Shown in pieces: positions 44,458 to 57,272 of a stretch of 64,000 nt of DNA (within the stretch, counting starts at the first letter, position 1; each line of letters starts with the position of its first letter). The stretch lies in NCBI RefSeq assembly GCF_000285595.1, contig NZ_HE611071.1:1-64000 (forward strand), given 5' to 3'. The position numbers and the translations under genes are program-made. A model generated the notes under the pieces. The model was given only the letters and a program-made list of their open reading frames with translations, made no database searches and was not told the DNA's origin. This DNA comes from Kurthia senegalensis. Its GTDB lineage: Bacteria; Bacillota; Bacilli; Bacillales_A; Planococcaceae.

Positions 44458-45894
44458 TTATCGTTTTTGGATTTCTTCTAATAAAATTTTATTAACCATT
44501 TGTGGGTTGGCTTTACCGCGAGTAGCTTTCATAATTTGACCAACTAAGAAGCCAATCGCACGGTCTTTACCGTTTTTGAAGTCGATGATTGATTGTTCGT
44601 TGTTATCAAGGATTTCAGTAATCATTGGTACAAGTGCACCTGCATCAGAGATTTGAACTAACCCTTTTTCTTCAACGATTTTCTTCGCATCGCCACCATT
44701 TTGAATTAATTCTTTAAATACTTTCTTCGCAATTTTAGAAGAAATCGTACCGTCAGAAATTAATTTGATCATGCTCGCAAGACCTTCTGGTGTTAAAGCT
44801 GTATCATGTAATTCTTGTTGTTCAGCGTTTAAGTGCGCGCTAACTTCACCCATTAACCAGTTTGAAGCAAGTTTTGCATCTGCGCCTGCTGCAACAGTAC
44901 CTTCAAAGAAATCAGCCATTTCTTTAGAAAGCGTTAAAACCCCTGCATCATATGCTGGCAAGCCCATTTCTGCTACATAACGTGCTTTACGAGCATCTGG
45001 TAATTCAGGAATCATTGCTTTTTCATGTTCTAACCATTCGTCATCGATTACGATGTCTACTAAGTCAGGTTCTGGGAAGTAACGGTAATCGTCTGTACCT
45101 TCTTTGACACGCATAAGAATTGTTTTACCTGTTTTCTCATCGAAACGACGAGTTTCTTGCTTGATTTCGCCACCAGCGTTTAATACAGCTGCTTGACGTT
45201 GTGCTTCATACTCAATACCTTTACGAACAAAGTTGAATGAGTTTAAGTTTTTAAGTTCTGTACGTGTACCGAATTCATCTTGACCGTAAGGACGAACTGA
45301 GATGTTGGCATCACAACGTAATGAACCTTCTTCCATACGTACGTCTGAAACGCCTGTGTATTGGATGATGGCTTTTAGTTTTTCAAGGTATGCATAAGCT
45401 TCTTCCGGTGTACGGATGTCTGGCTCAGATACGATTTCAACTAAAGGTGTACCTTGACGGTTGTAATCGACAAGTGATGAGTTCGCACCATGTGTTAATT
45501 TACCCGCATCTTCTTCCATGTGGATACGTGTAATACCGATACGTTTTTTAACGCCGTCAACTTCGATTTCTAACCAGCCGTTTTCACCGATTGGTTTATC
45601 AAATTGTGAAATTTGGTAAGCTTTCGGATTATCAGGGTAGAAATAGTTTTTACGGTCAAATTTTGTATGTTGGTTAATTTGCATGTTAAGTGCAAGTGCC
45701 GCACGCATACCGTAGTTTACTACTTCTTTATTGACTACTGGTAACACACCTGGATACCCTAAGTCGATTACAGATGTGTTTGTATTTGGTTCAGAGCCGA
45801 ATTGGTTAGGTGATGGAGAGAAAATTTTAGAGTTCGTTTTTAACTCAACGTGCACTTCTAAACCAACGACTGTTTCGTAATTCGTTGAAGCCAT
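44458..45894 (-). CDS. gatB: Aspartyl/glutamyl-tRNA amidotransferase subunit B
   Basis: A 478-residue subunit of GatCAB, which converts Glu-tRNA(Gln) and Asp-tRNA(Asn) to the amides. The signature [12 protein letters not shown] opens the protein; [20 protein letters not shown] and [12 protein letters not shown] (each part of the active cradle) follow, and the C-terminal tail binds tRNA. I start at the ATG at 45894, 9 bases after GGGAGG; the frame extends upstream over the gatA stop without a site. It is the last gene of gatCAB. Confidence 0.95.
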   Translation of the reverse strand: MASTNYETVVGLEVHVELKTNSKIFSPSPNQFGSEPNTNTSVIDLGYPGVLPVVNKEVVNYGMRAALALNMQINQHTKFDRKNYFYPDNPKAYQISQFDKPIGENGWLEIEVDGVKKRIGITRIHMEEDAGKLTHGANSSLVDYNRQGTPLVEIVSEPDIRTPEEAYAYLEKLKAIIQYTGVSDVRMEEGSLRCDANISVRPYGQDEFGTRTELKNLNSFNFVRKGIEYEAQRQAAVLNAGGEIKQETRRFDEKTGKTILMRVKEGTDDYRYFPEPDLVDIVIDDEWLEHEKAMIPELPDARKARYVAEMGLPAYDAGVLTLSKEMADFFEGTVAAGADAKLASNWLMGEVSAHLNAEQQELHDTALTPEGLASMIKLISDGTISSKIAKKVFKELIQNGGDAKKIVEEKGLVQISDAGALVPMITEILDNNEQSIIDFKNGKDRAIGFLVGQIMKATRGKANPQMVNKILLEEIQKR

Positions 45895-45895
45895 G

Positions 45896-47357
45896 TTATT
45901 TGACCTCCCAAGTTTGAGGTTTTGCGTTATGGAAATCTGTAGCTTTTTCAAACGCATCTGCTACGCGGTAAATTGTGCCTTCTTCGAAGTATTTACCGAT
46001 AATTTGTAAACCAACAGGCATTTCGTTATCAAAACCACATGGAATTGAAATCGCAGGAACACCAGCTAAGTTAATTGGAACAGTTAAAATATCATTTGCA
46101 TAAACAGTCATTGGATCGTCTAAGTTTTCACCAAGTTTGAATGCAGTTGTTGGTGTTGTTGGTCCAACGATTACATCGTACTCTTCGAATACTTTATCGA
46201 AATCTTGTTTAATTAATGTACGTACTTGTTGTGCTTTTTTGTAATAAGCATCATACGTACCTGCTGATAGTGAATACGTACCAAGCATGATACGACGTTT
46301 TACTTCATCCCCGAAACCTTGCGCACGAGTTTGTAAGTATAAGTCTTCTAAGTTATCTGCCTCTGCACGGAAGCCATAACGGATACCGTCGAAACGAGAA
46401 AGATTAGAAGATGCTTCTGAAGAAGAAATAATATAGTATGCAGCTAATGCATATTTAGAGTGTGGTAATGACACTTCATCTACCGTTGCGCCAAGTTCTT
46501 TTAATTTTTCAATTGCAGCAAGAACTTGTGCTTTTACGCCTTCAGAAACACCTTCTGCTAAGTATTCTTTAGGAACAGCCACTTTAAGTCCTTTAATGTC
46601 GCCAGTTAATTGGTCTACATAGCTAGGAACTTCTACGTTTGCTGAAGTAGAATCATGTTCGTCAACGCCAGCGATTGCTTCAAGTAATAAAGCGTTGTCG
46701 CGTACGTTGCGTGTAATTGGTCCGATTTGGTCTAAAGATGATGCAAACGCTACTAAACCGTAACGAGATACACGACCGTACGTTGGTTTCATACCGACTA
46801 CACCACAGAAAGCTGCTGGTTGACGGATTGAACCACCTGTATCAGAACCTAAAGTGAATGGTACTTCTCCTGCTGATACTGCTGCTGCAGAACCACCTGA
46901 AGAACCACCAGGAGCACGGTCAAAGTCCCAAGGGTTATGAACTTTTTTGATTGCTGAGTTTTCATTGGCAGAACCCATTGCGAATTCATCCATGTTTACT
47001 TTACCTATAGTAACCATGCCTGCTTTACGTAATTTTTCTACTACAGTCGCGCTGTAGATTGGGTTGAAGCCTTCTAAAATTTTAGAAGCACATGTTGTTT
47101 CAATGCCTTCTGTAACGATATTATCTTTCACACCGATTGGTAAACCGAATAATGGTCCACGTTCTTCGAATGGTACTTGATCTTTTGCAGCAGCTTCTTC
47201 CATTGCTGCTTCTTTATTTAAAGCTAAAAAATGCGCCAATTTCGCCGTCTAAAGCGTCAATGCGTGCATAAGCTTCTGTTGTTAAATCAGCAATTGTCAT
47301 CTCTTTATTTTTAAGAGCTTCTTGTAATTGTGCTGATGTTTTATCAAACAATGACAT
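45896..47357 (-). pseudogene. gatA: Glutamyl-tRNA(Gln) amidotransferase subunit A, frameshifted as read
   Basis: GatA is the amidase that releases ammonia from glutamine. From the ATG at 47357 (7 bases after AGGAGG) the frame reads MSLFDKTSAQLQEALKNKEM and on to [10 protein letters not shown], then breaks in a run of six T on the coding strand (47226-47231). With five T it continues FLALNKEA and runs to the stop at 45896, 486 residues, the normal length. The Ser-Ser-Lys triad region is intact: the catalytic Lys precedes [15 protein letters not shown], and [14 protein letters not shown] and [10 protein letters not shown] follow. Because the enzyme is normally essential, a sequencing error is the likely cause. 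Confidence 0.92.
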
Positions 47358-47378
47358 CATTGTCCCTCCTTATAAAAA

Positions 47379-47672
47379 TTATTGAGCGATGATTGGTGGT
47401 ACTTTTACTAAACCGTCTTGATGTTCTTTAACATTTTTCATCACTACATCGCGATCTAAACCTTTTACTGGAATATCTTCACGGAATACGTTATGAACAG
47501 GTAAAACGTGTGTAGTTGGTTCTACATTTGTCGTATCAAGTTCTTGTAATTCGTTCGCAAAGTCAGTAATCGCATCTAATTGAGTCGCGAATTTTTCCGC
47601 TTCTTCGTCGGTAATTGCAAGTCGTGCTAATTTAGCAACGTGCTTTACTTCTTCTACTGAAAGTTTTGCCAT
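47379..47672 (-). CDS. gatC: Aspartyl/glutamyl-tRNA amidotransferase subunit C
   Basis: A 97-residue subunit that wraps around GatA and stabilises the complex. The start [20 protein letters not shown] and the segment [15 protein letters not shown], each typical of the family, are present, with the VEPTTHVLP motif after. AGGTG lies 8 bases before the ATG. It is the first gene of gatCAB. The promoter in the 190-base gap before it is not obvious. Confidence 0.95.
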   Translation of the reverse strand: MAKLSVEEVKHVAKLARLAITDEEAEKFATQLDAITDFANELQELDTTNVEPTTHVLPVHNVFREDIPVKGLDRDVVMKNVKEHQDGLVKVPPIIAQ

Positions 47673-47822
47673 TTTTTACACCTCCAAATTCGATAACCAT
47701 ACCGATAATAATATCATTTCTATCATATAGTAGGCAAGGTGCTTTTGTGTAGTAAAGTGCCTCCCACGTCTTGAAAATAAAGGGATTTATAAAAGTTTTT
47801 AGTTTGTTCACATATTAAAAAA

Positions 47823-47845
47823 ACCGATGATTCTTCCTCACCGGT
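47823..47845 (-). terminator. Terminator after the gtrA-like gene
   Basis: On the minus strand ACCGGTGA and TCATCGGT pair (one G-T) around 7 bases and run into TTTTTTT. Confidence 0.75.
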
Positions 47846-47864
47846 TCGCTACAAAAGTTTATTT

Positions 47865-48245
47865 TCATACGTGCTTTTCTTTTTTATTCGTTAAAATCCA
47901 TTTCGATGTTAAATACGTAAATGGAATCGGTAAAAACATCGAAATAATAGGTGCCCATTCTTTACTCATATGTAGCCAGTCTACGATCACATACAATGAA
48001 CCCGTTGAAATGACAAAGTTTACAACATTCGTTAACGGAAATGCCAAAAACTTTTTCCACGTCGGTTTCGTGCGATACGTAAAATAACAATTCAAGAAGA
48101 AAGAGCCGACCATACTAATTAAAAATGCTATCACATGGCTTGCAACGTATGGAATCGCTAAAAAAATAAAACTTAAATAAAACAAATAATAGACTGCTGT
48201 ATTGATGACTCCGACAACAGCAAATCGAATAAAGGAATTATTCAT
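47865..48245 (-). CDS. GtrA family membrane protein
   Basis: A 126-residue protein with four hydrophobic segments and the GtrA/GtcA family start IRFAVVGVINTAVYYLFY. GtrA proteins are thought to flip a polyprenyl-linked sugar across the membrane for surface-polymer glycosylation. Its start overlaps the glycosyltransferase gene by 8 bases, so the pair is translationally coupled. With the DUF6056 gene it forms a three-part system like CsbB, GtcA and YfhO of Bacilli. Confidence 0.85.
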   Translation of the reverse strand: MNNSFIRFAVVGVINTAVYYLFYLSFIFLAIPYVASHVIAFLISMVGSFFLNCYFTYRTKPTWKKFLAFPLTNVVNFVISTGSLYVIVDWLHMSKEWAPIISMFLPIPFTYLTSKWILTNKKEKHV

Positions 48246-49233
48246 GTGTACCTCTCATCTTAATTAAATCATGATCTTGTTTATTCATGGAAGGCTTGCT
48301 GACGATATTCGTTTCGCCTACTAAATAAACCGGACGTTTTTTCACTTCAAAGAAAATACGTCCGACATATTCGCCGACGATTCCTATTGAAATTAACTGA
48401 ATACCTCCGAGTAAAAGAACAGCCGAAATCATACTAAAATACCCCGGCGTTTCCACCCCAGTCAACAAGATGTTCGCAAAAATATAAATAATGTACAGGA
48501 GGCTGACGAACGTCACAACGACCCCAGTATAAATAACCGCTCGCAACGGGCGAATGTTAAATGATACAATTCCATCAATTGCGTAGTTCCATAAGTTTTT
48601 CAATCCCCATTTACTTTCGCCTTCATCACGTAGTTGATTTTCATACTCAATCGTCGTCGTCTTAAAACCTACCCAAGAAAATAACCCTTTTGAAAAACGA
48701 TTATTTTCTGGTAAGTCTGCAATCGCATCCATCACTTTACGACTCAGCACGCGAAAATCGCCAATCCCGTCTTCCACTTCCACATCCATAATTTTATTCA
48801 CGAACTTATAATATCGTTTACTCAGCCACGTACGTACCTTCGCTTCTCCTGTACGTGTTCTTTTCGCAATAACTTGATCGTACCCTTCTTCGTAGCGGTC
48901 CATCATTTGCCCTAAAAGTTCAGGAGGATGTTGCAAATCCGCATCTAAAATGGCACAAACATCTCCAGATGCATATTGAATCCCTGCAAACATCGCACTT
49001 TCTTTCCCAAAATTCCGACTAAATGAAATAAATTTAAAATGCTCATCCTCTGCTGCCAATTCGTTCAAAATCATTTCAGATTGATCTTTACTACCATCAT
49101 TCACAAAAATAAATTCATAATTATACCCTTTAGAAGTTGCCAGCTTCTGTGCATTCACTTTCAATGCATCATACATTTTTTGTAAATTTTTTTCTTCGTT
49201 GTAGCAAGGTACAATTAACGAAATTTTCACCAT
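48238..49233 (-). CDS. Polyprenyl-phosphate glycosyltransferase (GT2, GtrB/CsbB-like)
   Basis: A 331-residue GT2 enzyme that loads a sugar onto undecaprenyl phosphate. The nucleotide-sugar domain shows SLIVPCYNEEKNL, FVNDGSKDQS and the catalytic DADLQHPPE; two C-terminal membrane segments (about 232-255, 265-290) anchor it. I start at the ATG at 49233, 9 bases after GGGGGA; the ATG three codons earlier touches that site. The sugar is unknown (GlcNAc in CsbB). Operon: DUF6056, this gene, gtrA. Confidence 0.88.
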   Translation of the reverse strand: MVKISLIVPCYNEEKNLQKMYDALKVNAQKLATSKGYNYEFIFVNDGSKDQSEMILNELAAEDEHFKFISFSRNFGKESAMFAGIQYASGDVCAILDADLQHPPELLGQMMDRYEEGYDQVIAKRTRTGEAKVRTWLSKRYYKFVNKIMDVEVEDGIGDFRVLSRKVMDAIADLPENNRFSKGLFSWVGFKTTTIEYENQLRDEGESKWGLKNLWNYAIDGIVSFNIRPLRAVIYTGVVVTFVSLLYIIYIFANILLTGVETPGYFSMISAVLLLGGIQLISIGIVGEYVGRIFFEVKKRPVYLVGETNIVSKPSMNKQDHDLIKMRGTHE

Positions 49234-49262
49234 TTTACTCATTCCCCCATTACGTGCTCAAA

Positions 49263-50753
49263 CTAGTTTATTTTACGTACAATCTTAATTGTCACGTCTT
49301 CATCAATGTCATGGTTCTGTTTGAAAAACTGCGTCATGAAAACTTTTTCACTCGGATTCGGCATCCAATGATATTGCGGATTCGGTATACGTTCTACACG
49401 CAACGTTTTACGATTCGGATGCGCTTCTAAGTCCGTCGCAATTTTTTCTAAACGAGCTCGGTCAACGTGCCCATTTTCCGCAATCGGTACGCCGAGTTGT
49501 ACACCGACTACCAATGTAAGCATCGTCAAAGGAACGAATAATTTTTCGAAGTTGAATGAAGTCGTATGACGATAATAGTCGAGTAATTTCATCCCGAATA
49601 AAATGAGGAAAATAACCGATGCAAAAGCACAGCGTGGACCGTACGGCGAAATAAACATGAACGGTAACGACATGAGAATGACGCCTGAAAGTAAATACCA
49701 GCTATACGCTTGCGTGCGACGATCTGCAATCGCTAACGGTACGAGGCAAAGTATGATTAAGTACACTAAACTTAAAATACTCATCGTATACGTATGCTCG
49801 GCAAAAATTTTATGCATCGATGGTACGCTAGATAACGTAACGACGATGCCATAAGCATAAAAATAAAAAATCGAAACAATTTGAATCACTTGTAGTAGGA
49901 CGGTTTTTGGTTTCATATGCGACCAAACTAAAATAGCAGCAACCGAAATGAATAAAATAATCCACATATTCGATTCAAAAACGTACCCAGACATTCGATT
50001 CGTATAAATGTCGACGACTTTTTCTGTGAAGCTTTGATCTAATAAATTACGGTAATCATCTTTTCCTAATAAAACGTTTAAATACGCTCCATTTGAAAAC
50101 ATGCAAATCGCTCCGGCAATCGATGCAATCAAATACGCTACGTGCTCTTTATATACTTTCTTCAGCTTATATTTTGTTACGATTACTACGAGTATCGCTG
50201 TATAAACTGAAAATAATGTTCCATGTTCTACGATTAGCTGTGAGAAAAAGCCAAGTGCCACCATACCGTATACTGTCCATTTATGATAGGTCGGCTCATT
50301 TTGTGTAAATACTCTTTTCACAATCGTTAAATATACTAAAATTAAAACGATTGATACGATGTAATTAACAAATCCGGCTGTCCATCCGAATGTTTGTGCG
50401 AAAATTTTCGTCGACATCGAAAATACTAAAATAAACGCTAAAAGAAAGACCGATTTCGTCGGTTTTTTCGTTGTCACTTTCGTCATAAAATATAAAAGTC
50501 CGAATGTAACAAATGCATGGAATACAATACGTAGCCACTCAGACCTCACTAAAATAATTTCTAAAATATTACTTACGTAACGCCCATTATAATTTGCAAA
50601 AAATGTATGAAGTCGATCCATACCTAGCGATGATTGCCAAGTCCAATCATCTCCCGTAAGTGGCGTATTCCACGTAAGCCAACCAAAATAAACGATGATT
50701 AGCCCATAAAAAAAATAACGTCCATTTTTTTCAATTTTGTCGGCATATTTCAT
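49263..50753 (-). CDS. DUF6056-type multipass membrane protein, probable surface glycosyltransferase
   Basis: A 496-residue protein with about 11 membrane segments. After the first segment comes an outside loop with the acidic motif TGDDWTW, in the place where GT-C glycosyltransferases carry their catalytic acid. This and the 60-residue soluble C-terminus fit DUF6056-like proteins. Placed first in an operon with a GT2 enzyme and GtrA, it is probably the transferase that moves the lipid-linked sugar to a cell-wall polymer, as YfhO does for lipoteichoic acid. The acceptor is inferred. No similar gene occurs at this locus in B. subtilis. Confidence 0.68.
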   Translation of the reverse strand: MKYADKIEKNGRYFFYGLIIVYFGWLTWNTPLTGDDWTWQSSLGMDRLHTFFANYNGRYVSNILEIILVRSEWLRIVFHAFVTFGLLYFMTKVTTKKPTKSVFLLAFILVFSMSTKIFAQTFGWTAGFVNYIVSIVLILVYLTIVKRVFTQNEPTYHKWTVYGMVALGFFSQLIVEHGTLFSVYTAILVVIVTKYKLKKVYKEHVAYLIASIAGAICMFSNGAYLNVLLGKDDYRNLLDQSFTEKVVDIYTNRMSGYVFESNMWIILFISVAAILVWSHMKPKTVLLQVIQIVSIFYFYAYGIVVTLSSVPSMHKIFAEHTYTMSILSLVYLIILCLVPLAIADRRTQAYSWYLLSGVILMSLPFMFISPYGPRCAFASVIFLILFGMKLLDYYRHTTSFNFEKLFVPLTMLTLVVGVQLGVPIAENGHVDRARLEKIATDLEAHPNRKTLRVERIPNPQYHWMPNPSEKVFMTQFFKQNHDIDEDVTIKIVRKIN

Positions 50754-50924
50754 GCTGTCAATCCACTCTCCTCTAAAATCAGATGCAACGAAATAAAAAT
50801 AATCTTAACATCAACTTTACATCAAAAGGCATATTTTAAACAATGGTTATTTTACTTTTTTTACAATAAAATACTTTTTAAGTTTCCACAAATGCATAAA
50901 GTCACTTTTTATAGTCGAAAATTA

Positions 50925-50960
50925 ACAAAAAAATCCCGAAATCTTATTAGATTTCAGGAT
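50925..50960 (-). terminator. Terminator after camS
   Basis: ATCCCGAAATCT and AGATTTCAGGAT pair with one mismatch around TATT; TTTTTTTG follows on the minus strand. The gap up to 50753 is otherwise A/T-rich without a feature I can name. Confidence 0.82.
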
Positions 50961-50984
50961 AGAAGTAAAGAATATTAAGACATA

Positions 50985-52136
50985 TTAATCATTATAAATA
51001 TGAACGTACGGTTCAGAAGCACCTGCTTCTTTGACAATCAATGCTTCTGTCGCTTTGGATGATGTCACATTCACTTCAATTTGTAAATCTTTCGGGAATT
51101 GCTGTACGACAGCGTTTGCTGTATATTGTGCAAAGCCAATCAACTCCCCTGTTCCGTTAAATTTAATCGGAATATCGATCGTTAATTTTTTAATTTTGCC
51201 ATCTTTGTAAAAACCACGACCTATAACATTCGTACTATTCGTAAAGTATGAGTTAATATCATCTTTAAATGTACCGAAGTTATCGTTAATTTCGCGATAC
51301 GTATCGCTCGTGTCATCCGTTGGGAAACGTACATAATTTTCATCTACATTTTCCCAAGAACTTAATTTTGAAGAACCTTCTTTAGCTGTTGAATACGCCA
51401 TGTACGTTCCTGGAACAATATCTCTATGACTTAATTGCTTGTACAAACCGATTGTAATCGGTACGTTATCTAAACCGTCCATTTTACGTAAACGATTAAC
51501 TACTTTTTCAGCTATTTTTTTACCATTCTCTAATAATTTTGCATCTGGAATCGCTTCTTCGTAAGTCGCACCGTATTCTTCTTTTTGATAGTAATAAACA
51601 GAGTTCATTGCTAAACCGATTGAAATACCACCTAATTTAACTTTTTTGTCACCTGATTTTGTTAAATAATTTTGTTCGATCACGTGTGCTACATAAATAG
51701 GTGCTTCTTTTGCACGTTTCGTAGGAGACATGCCTTTATCACTCGGATTCAAGCCTTCATCAGATTGATTACTACGAGCTAACCAGCTTTTAACCGTGTC
51801 TTCTGTTAAGTACTGACCTTCTTGGAAATAATATTTATCTGTTGGGAATTGGTTTAACGATAAGCGCATTAAACCAGATTCTGCTTCTTGGATATCGTAA
51901 CGAGAATATATATTCGAAACGATTAATCCACGTGTTGCACTTTGTTTATAAGGTAACAATGTACGATAATACTGCTCATCTATTTGCATGCTCGGGATTG
52001 TTGAAGATTCTTCTGCCCCTTTATTAGCTGTTTTCGTAGTCGTTACTTCTGTATCTTTATTAAAAGATGGTAAGCTACAACCTGCTAATAGAGCCGTCGC
52101 AACAATCGCCGGAATCCAGCGAAGACGTCGATTCAT
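50985..52136 (-). CDS. camS: CamS family lipoprotein (sex-pheromone cAM373-type precursor)
   Basis: A 383-residue secreted lipoprotein. The signal peptide RRLRWIPAIVATALLAGC ends at the lipobox LAGC with the lipidated Cys20. The rest matches the CamS family, whose staphylococcal signal peptide is processed to a pheromone-like peptide; the function of the mature protein is unclear. It is 16 bases after ligA in the same operon, as in B. subtilis (yerH) and staphylococci. Confidence 0.88.
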   Translation of the reverse strand: MNRRLRWIPAIVATALLAGCSLPSFNKDTEVTTTKTANKGAEESSTIPSMQIDEQYYRTLLPYKQSATRGLIVSNIYSRYDIQEAESGLMRLSLNQFPTDKYYFQEGQYLTEDTVKSWLARSNQSDEGLNPSDKGMSPTKRAKEAPIYVAHVIEQNYLTKSGDKKVKLGGISIGLAMNSVYYYQKEEYGATYEEAIPDAKLLENGKKIAEKVVNRLRKMDGLDNVPITIGLYKQLSHRDIVPGTYMAYSTAKEGSSKLSSWENVDENYVRFPTDDTSDTYREINDNFGTFKDDINSYFTNSTNVIGRGFYKDGKIKKLTIDIPIKFNGTGELIGFAQYTANAVVQQFPKDLQIEVNVTSSKATEALIVKEAGASEPYVHIYND

Positions 52137-52152
52137 AATTGTGTGAACTCCT

Positions 52153-54168
<2,016 letters not shown>

Positions 54169-56421
54169 CTATTGTTTCGTGATCGGTGCGAATTTAGCCA
54201 TAAGACGCTTAATACCTACCGGTGCTGGGAAAGCGATATCTAATTCCATGCTTTCGCCTTCGTTACGAATTGAAACGACTGTACCGATGCCCCATTTACC
54301 GTGCGCTGCTTTGTCGCCTACTTTCCAAGAAAGTTTATCACCACCCGAATCTTGTAATGCCGATTTCGCTGCTAACGATTTTCCTTTCGTTTGTGCAGGT
54401 GCTTGGCGATAACTTGAGCGACGTTTCGGTGCACTGTATGAACCACTTTGAGATGAACGTTTCGCAATCGTTTCTTCTAACAATTCTGCATCGATTTCTT
54501 TTAAGAAACGAGATGGTGAGTTAAAGCTTGAGCGACCGTAAAGCGTACGCATTTGCGCACAGCTTAAATACAATTGTTTCTCTGCACGTGTAATCCCTAC
54601 GTATGCAAGACGACGTTCTTCTTCCATTTCATCATTGTCCATTAATGAACGAGAGTGAGGGAAAATATTTTCTTCCATTCCGATAATGAATACGACAGGG
54701 AATTCAAGTCCTTTTGCTGAGTGCATCGTCATTAATACTGTGCCACCTGATACTTCCTCTTCCTCGTCACCTAATTTATCAATATCCGCCACGAGCGCTA
54801 AATCTGTTAAAAATGCGATTAATGATTTATCATCACTCGCCTGTTCAAATGTTTGTGTTACTGTTAAAAATTCATTGATATTTTCAAGGCGACTTTCCGC
54901 TTCAATCGTTTTTTCTGCTTTTAACATTTCTCGGTAGCCTGATTTCTCAAGCACTTCTTCTACAAGTTCTGTCACCGACATGAAATCTTGCATTTGTGTG
55001 AAGCGCTCGATCATCGCACGGAAATGAATCGCAGAATTCGTTGCACGACCTGATAGCCCCATAAAATCTACTTCGCGTAAAGCATCAAAAATTGTACGGT
55101 CTTGTTCGATAGCGAATTGCATCATGCGATCAAATGATGTCGCACCAATGCTACGTTTCGGTTCATTAATAATACGTGCAAGCGCTAAGTCGTCATCGTT
55201 ATTGGCAATTAAGCGTAAGTACGCCAATAAGTCTTTAATTTCTTTACGATCGTAGAACTTCGTACCACCGACGATCGTATAGTTCATGTTTGATTTAACG
55301 AGCATTTCTTCCATCACACGTGATTGTGCATTCGTACGATAAAGAATCGCAAAGTCATCTTCTTTATAGCCTTCAGAAAGCATTAATTCTTGAATCGTTT
55401 TTACGACAAATTGCGCTTCTGTTTTTTCATCGTACGCGCGGTTAATAATAATTTTATTACCTTCTTGGTTGTCCGTACGAAGTTCTTTCGGGAAGCGGCT
55501 TGAGTTGTTTTTAATGACGCTATTCGCTGCAGCTAAAATCGTTTTCGTCGAACGATAGTTTTGCTCTAGCATAATCGTTTTCGCTGTCGGATAGTCTTTT
55601 TCAAACGATAAAATATTGCCGATATCGGCTCCACGCCAGCGGTAGATTGATTGGTCTGAATCCCCTACGACACAAATATTTTGGAATTTCGATGCTAACA
55701 TTTGTACGAGTTCATATTGGCTATGGTTCGTATCTTGATACTCATCGACATGAATGTATTGGAATTTGTTTTGATAAAATTCTAACACTTCTGGTACTTC
55801 TTTAAATAAACGAATCGTCGTCATAATCAAATCGTCGAAATCTAAGCTTTGATTTTTTTCAAGACGGCGTTGGTACGCTTCGTACACGTCTGCAATTGTT
55901 TTTTCATACGGATTAGCATCAGAAGAAGCAGCACGGTATTCACGATACGTCGTACATTCATTTTTTGCCGAGCTGACCGCATTCAACAACATACGGGGAT
56001 CATATTGTTTCGGATCGATATTTAATTCTTTTAAAACATTTTTAATGACCGTCAATTGGTCCGTTGAATCTAAAATCGTGAAATTTTTATTGAAGCCGAT
56101 TCGGTCAATATCACGGCGTAAAATACGTACGCACATTGAGTGGAAAGTAGATACCCACATTTGTTGCCCCGTGCCATTTCCTAATAAGCCGTCAATTCGC
56201 TCACGCATTTCACGTGCTGCTTTATTCGTAAATGTTAAAGCTAAAATATTCCATGGATTCACTGCTTTTTCGATAACTAAATACGCGATACGATGTGTTA
56301 GTACGCGTGTTTTACCAGAACCTGCACCTGCCATAATGAGGAGCGGTCCTTCAGTCGTTTGCACTGCTTGCGCCTGTTCAGGGTTCATACCATTTAATAA
56401 GTTTTTCGTTAGTTGGTCCAT
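54169..56421 (-). CDS. pcrA: ATP-dependent DNA helicase PcrA
   Basis: A 750-residue UvrD-family superfamily 1 helicase with 3'-5' polarity, essential in most Firmicutes for repair and conflict resolution. Motif I is [12 protein letters not shown], motif [10 protein letters not shown], motif [17 protein letters not shown], motif IV QNYRST and motif [11 protein letters not shown]. The C-terminal tail after about 660 is basic and ends in a Tudor-like domain that binds RNA polymerase in PcrA. Operon with ligA and camS. Confidence 0.97.
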   Translation of the reverse strand: MDQLTKNLLNGMNPEQAQAVQTTEGPLLIMAGAGSGKTRVLTHRIAYLVIEKAVNPWNILALTFTNKAAREMRERIDGLLGNGTGQQMWVSTFHSMCVRILRRDIDRIGFNKNFTILDSTDQLTVIKNVLKELNIDPKQYDPRMLLNAVSSAKNECTTYREYRAASSDANPYEKTIADVYEAYQRRLEKNQSLDFDDLIMTTIRLFKEVPEVLEFYQNKFQYIHVDEYQDTNHSQYELVQMLASKFQNICVVGDSDQSIYRWRGADIGNILSFEKDYPTAKTIMLEQNYRSTKTILAAANSVIKNNSSRFPKELRTDNQEGNKIIINRAYDEKTEAQFVVKTIQELMLSEGYKEDDFAILYRTNAQSRVMEEMLVKSNMNYTIVGGTKFYDRKEIKDLLAYLRLIANNDDDLALARIINEPKRSIGATSFDRMMQFAIEQDRTIFDALREVDFMGLSGRATNSAIHFRAMIERFTQMQDFMSVTELVEEVLEKSGYREMLKAEKTIEAESRLENINEFLTVTQTFEQASDDKSLIAFLTDLALVADIDKLGDEEEEVSGGTVLMTMHSAKGLEFPVVFIIGMEENIFPHSRSLMDNDEMEEERRLAYVGITRAEKQLYLSCAQMRTLYGRSSFNSPSRFLKEIDAELLEETIAKRSSQSGSYSAPKRRSSYRQAPAQTKGKSLAAKSALQDSGGDKLSWKVGDKAAHGKWGIGTVVSIRNEGESMELDIAFPAPVGIKRLMAKFAPITKQ

Positions 56422-56457
56422 TTGGCACCATCCTTTTCTCGAACGTTTGTTCCTATT

Positions 56458-57147
56458 TTAACATATTTCTCGCACAGCTTTTACTGTTTTTACTGCCATC
56501 TCTGGATCATCGTAAATAATATTGCCGATGACGACCATGTCGGCATAATAAGCCATTTCACGTGCTTGTTCGACAGTCGTAATACCACCGCCATAAATCA
56601 GCTTCGTATTGTTCAATTCTCGACTCGCTGCATAGACGAGGTCCGAATCCCCATACGTGCCACTATATTCCATATAAAAAATCGGCATGTGGAATAAATG
56701 CTCCGCCATTTGTGCATAAGCGACAACATCGTCCTCATCCAATTTCGTATTTGCACTCGTTAATTGCGCCACTTTGCACTGTTCGTTCAAAACGCAATAA
56801 CCTTCTACAATCATTTGGTCCCAGTTCATCATCGCACCGTATTCCTTTAATGCCGTATGATGCAAGTCTTTGAAAAAAGAAGCATTCGTACTATTTAAGA
56901 CACTCGGAATAAAATAATAATCAAACCCAAGTGTAATGGATTCTAAGTTGGATATTTCCAATACAATCGGTACGGAAAAACGACGTACGCGCGTCAATAA
57001 ATCGACGACACCTCCCATCGTCACATCATCTGAGCCACCGACTATAATAGCATCTGTACCAGACGTACAAAGCTGTTCGATCACGTCATCCGAAATTTCT
57101 TTAGCAGGATCTAATTTAAATACGTGTTTCCAAGTCTGAAAATCCAT
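56458..57147 (-). CDS. pcrB: Heptaprenylglyceryl phosphate synthase PcrB
   Basis: A 229-residue TIM-barrel prenyltransferase that joins a long prenyl diphosphate to glycerol 1-phosphate. Visible are the phosphate and substrate motifs VGGSDDVTMGGVVDL, EYSGTYGD and YGGGITTVEQA, and the N-terminal HVFKLDPAKEIS. In Bacilli the product is an unusual ether lipid. It leads the pcrB-pcrA-ligA-camS operon, the standard order in Bacillales. Confidence 0.93.
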   Translation of the reverse strand: MDFQTWKHVFKLDPAKEISDDVIEQLCTSGTDAIIVGGSDDVTMGGVVDLLTRVRRFSVPIVLEISNLESITLGFDYYFIPSVLNSTNASFFKDLHHTALKEYGAMMNWDQMIVEGYCVLNEQCKVAQLTSANTKLDEDDVVAYAQMAEHLFHMPIFYMEYSGTYGDSDLVYAASRELNNTKLIYGGGITTVEQAREMAYYADMVVIGNIIYDDPEMAVKTVKAVREIC

Positions 57148-57204
57148 CGTTCTCCACCTTTATTCTCTGTTTCTCTGTCTTTCAGTATACATGGTTATCG
57201 GAGT

Positions 57205-57262
57205 CACTGCGAATAGAAAAAGACCAAATCCGGTACGATATGGATCGCTGGACTGGCCTTTT
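57205..57262 (-). terminator. Probable terminator after yerC
   Basis: On the minus strand AAAAGGCCAGTCC pairs imperfectly with GGATTTGGTCTTTT around 20 bases and runs into TTTTTC, just past the yerC stop. Confidence 0.6.
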
Positions 57263-57272
57263 AAAAAAGGAA

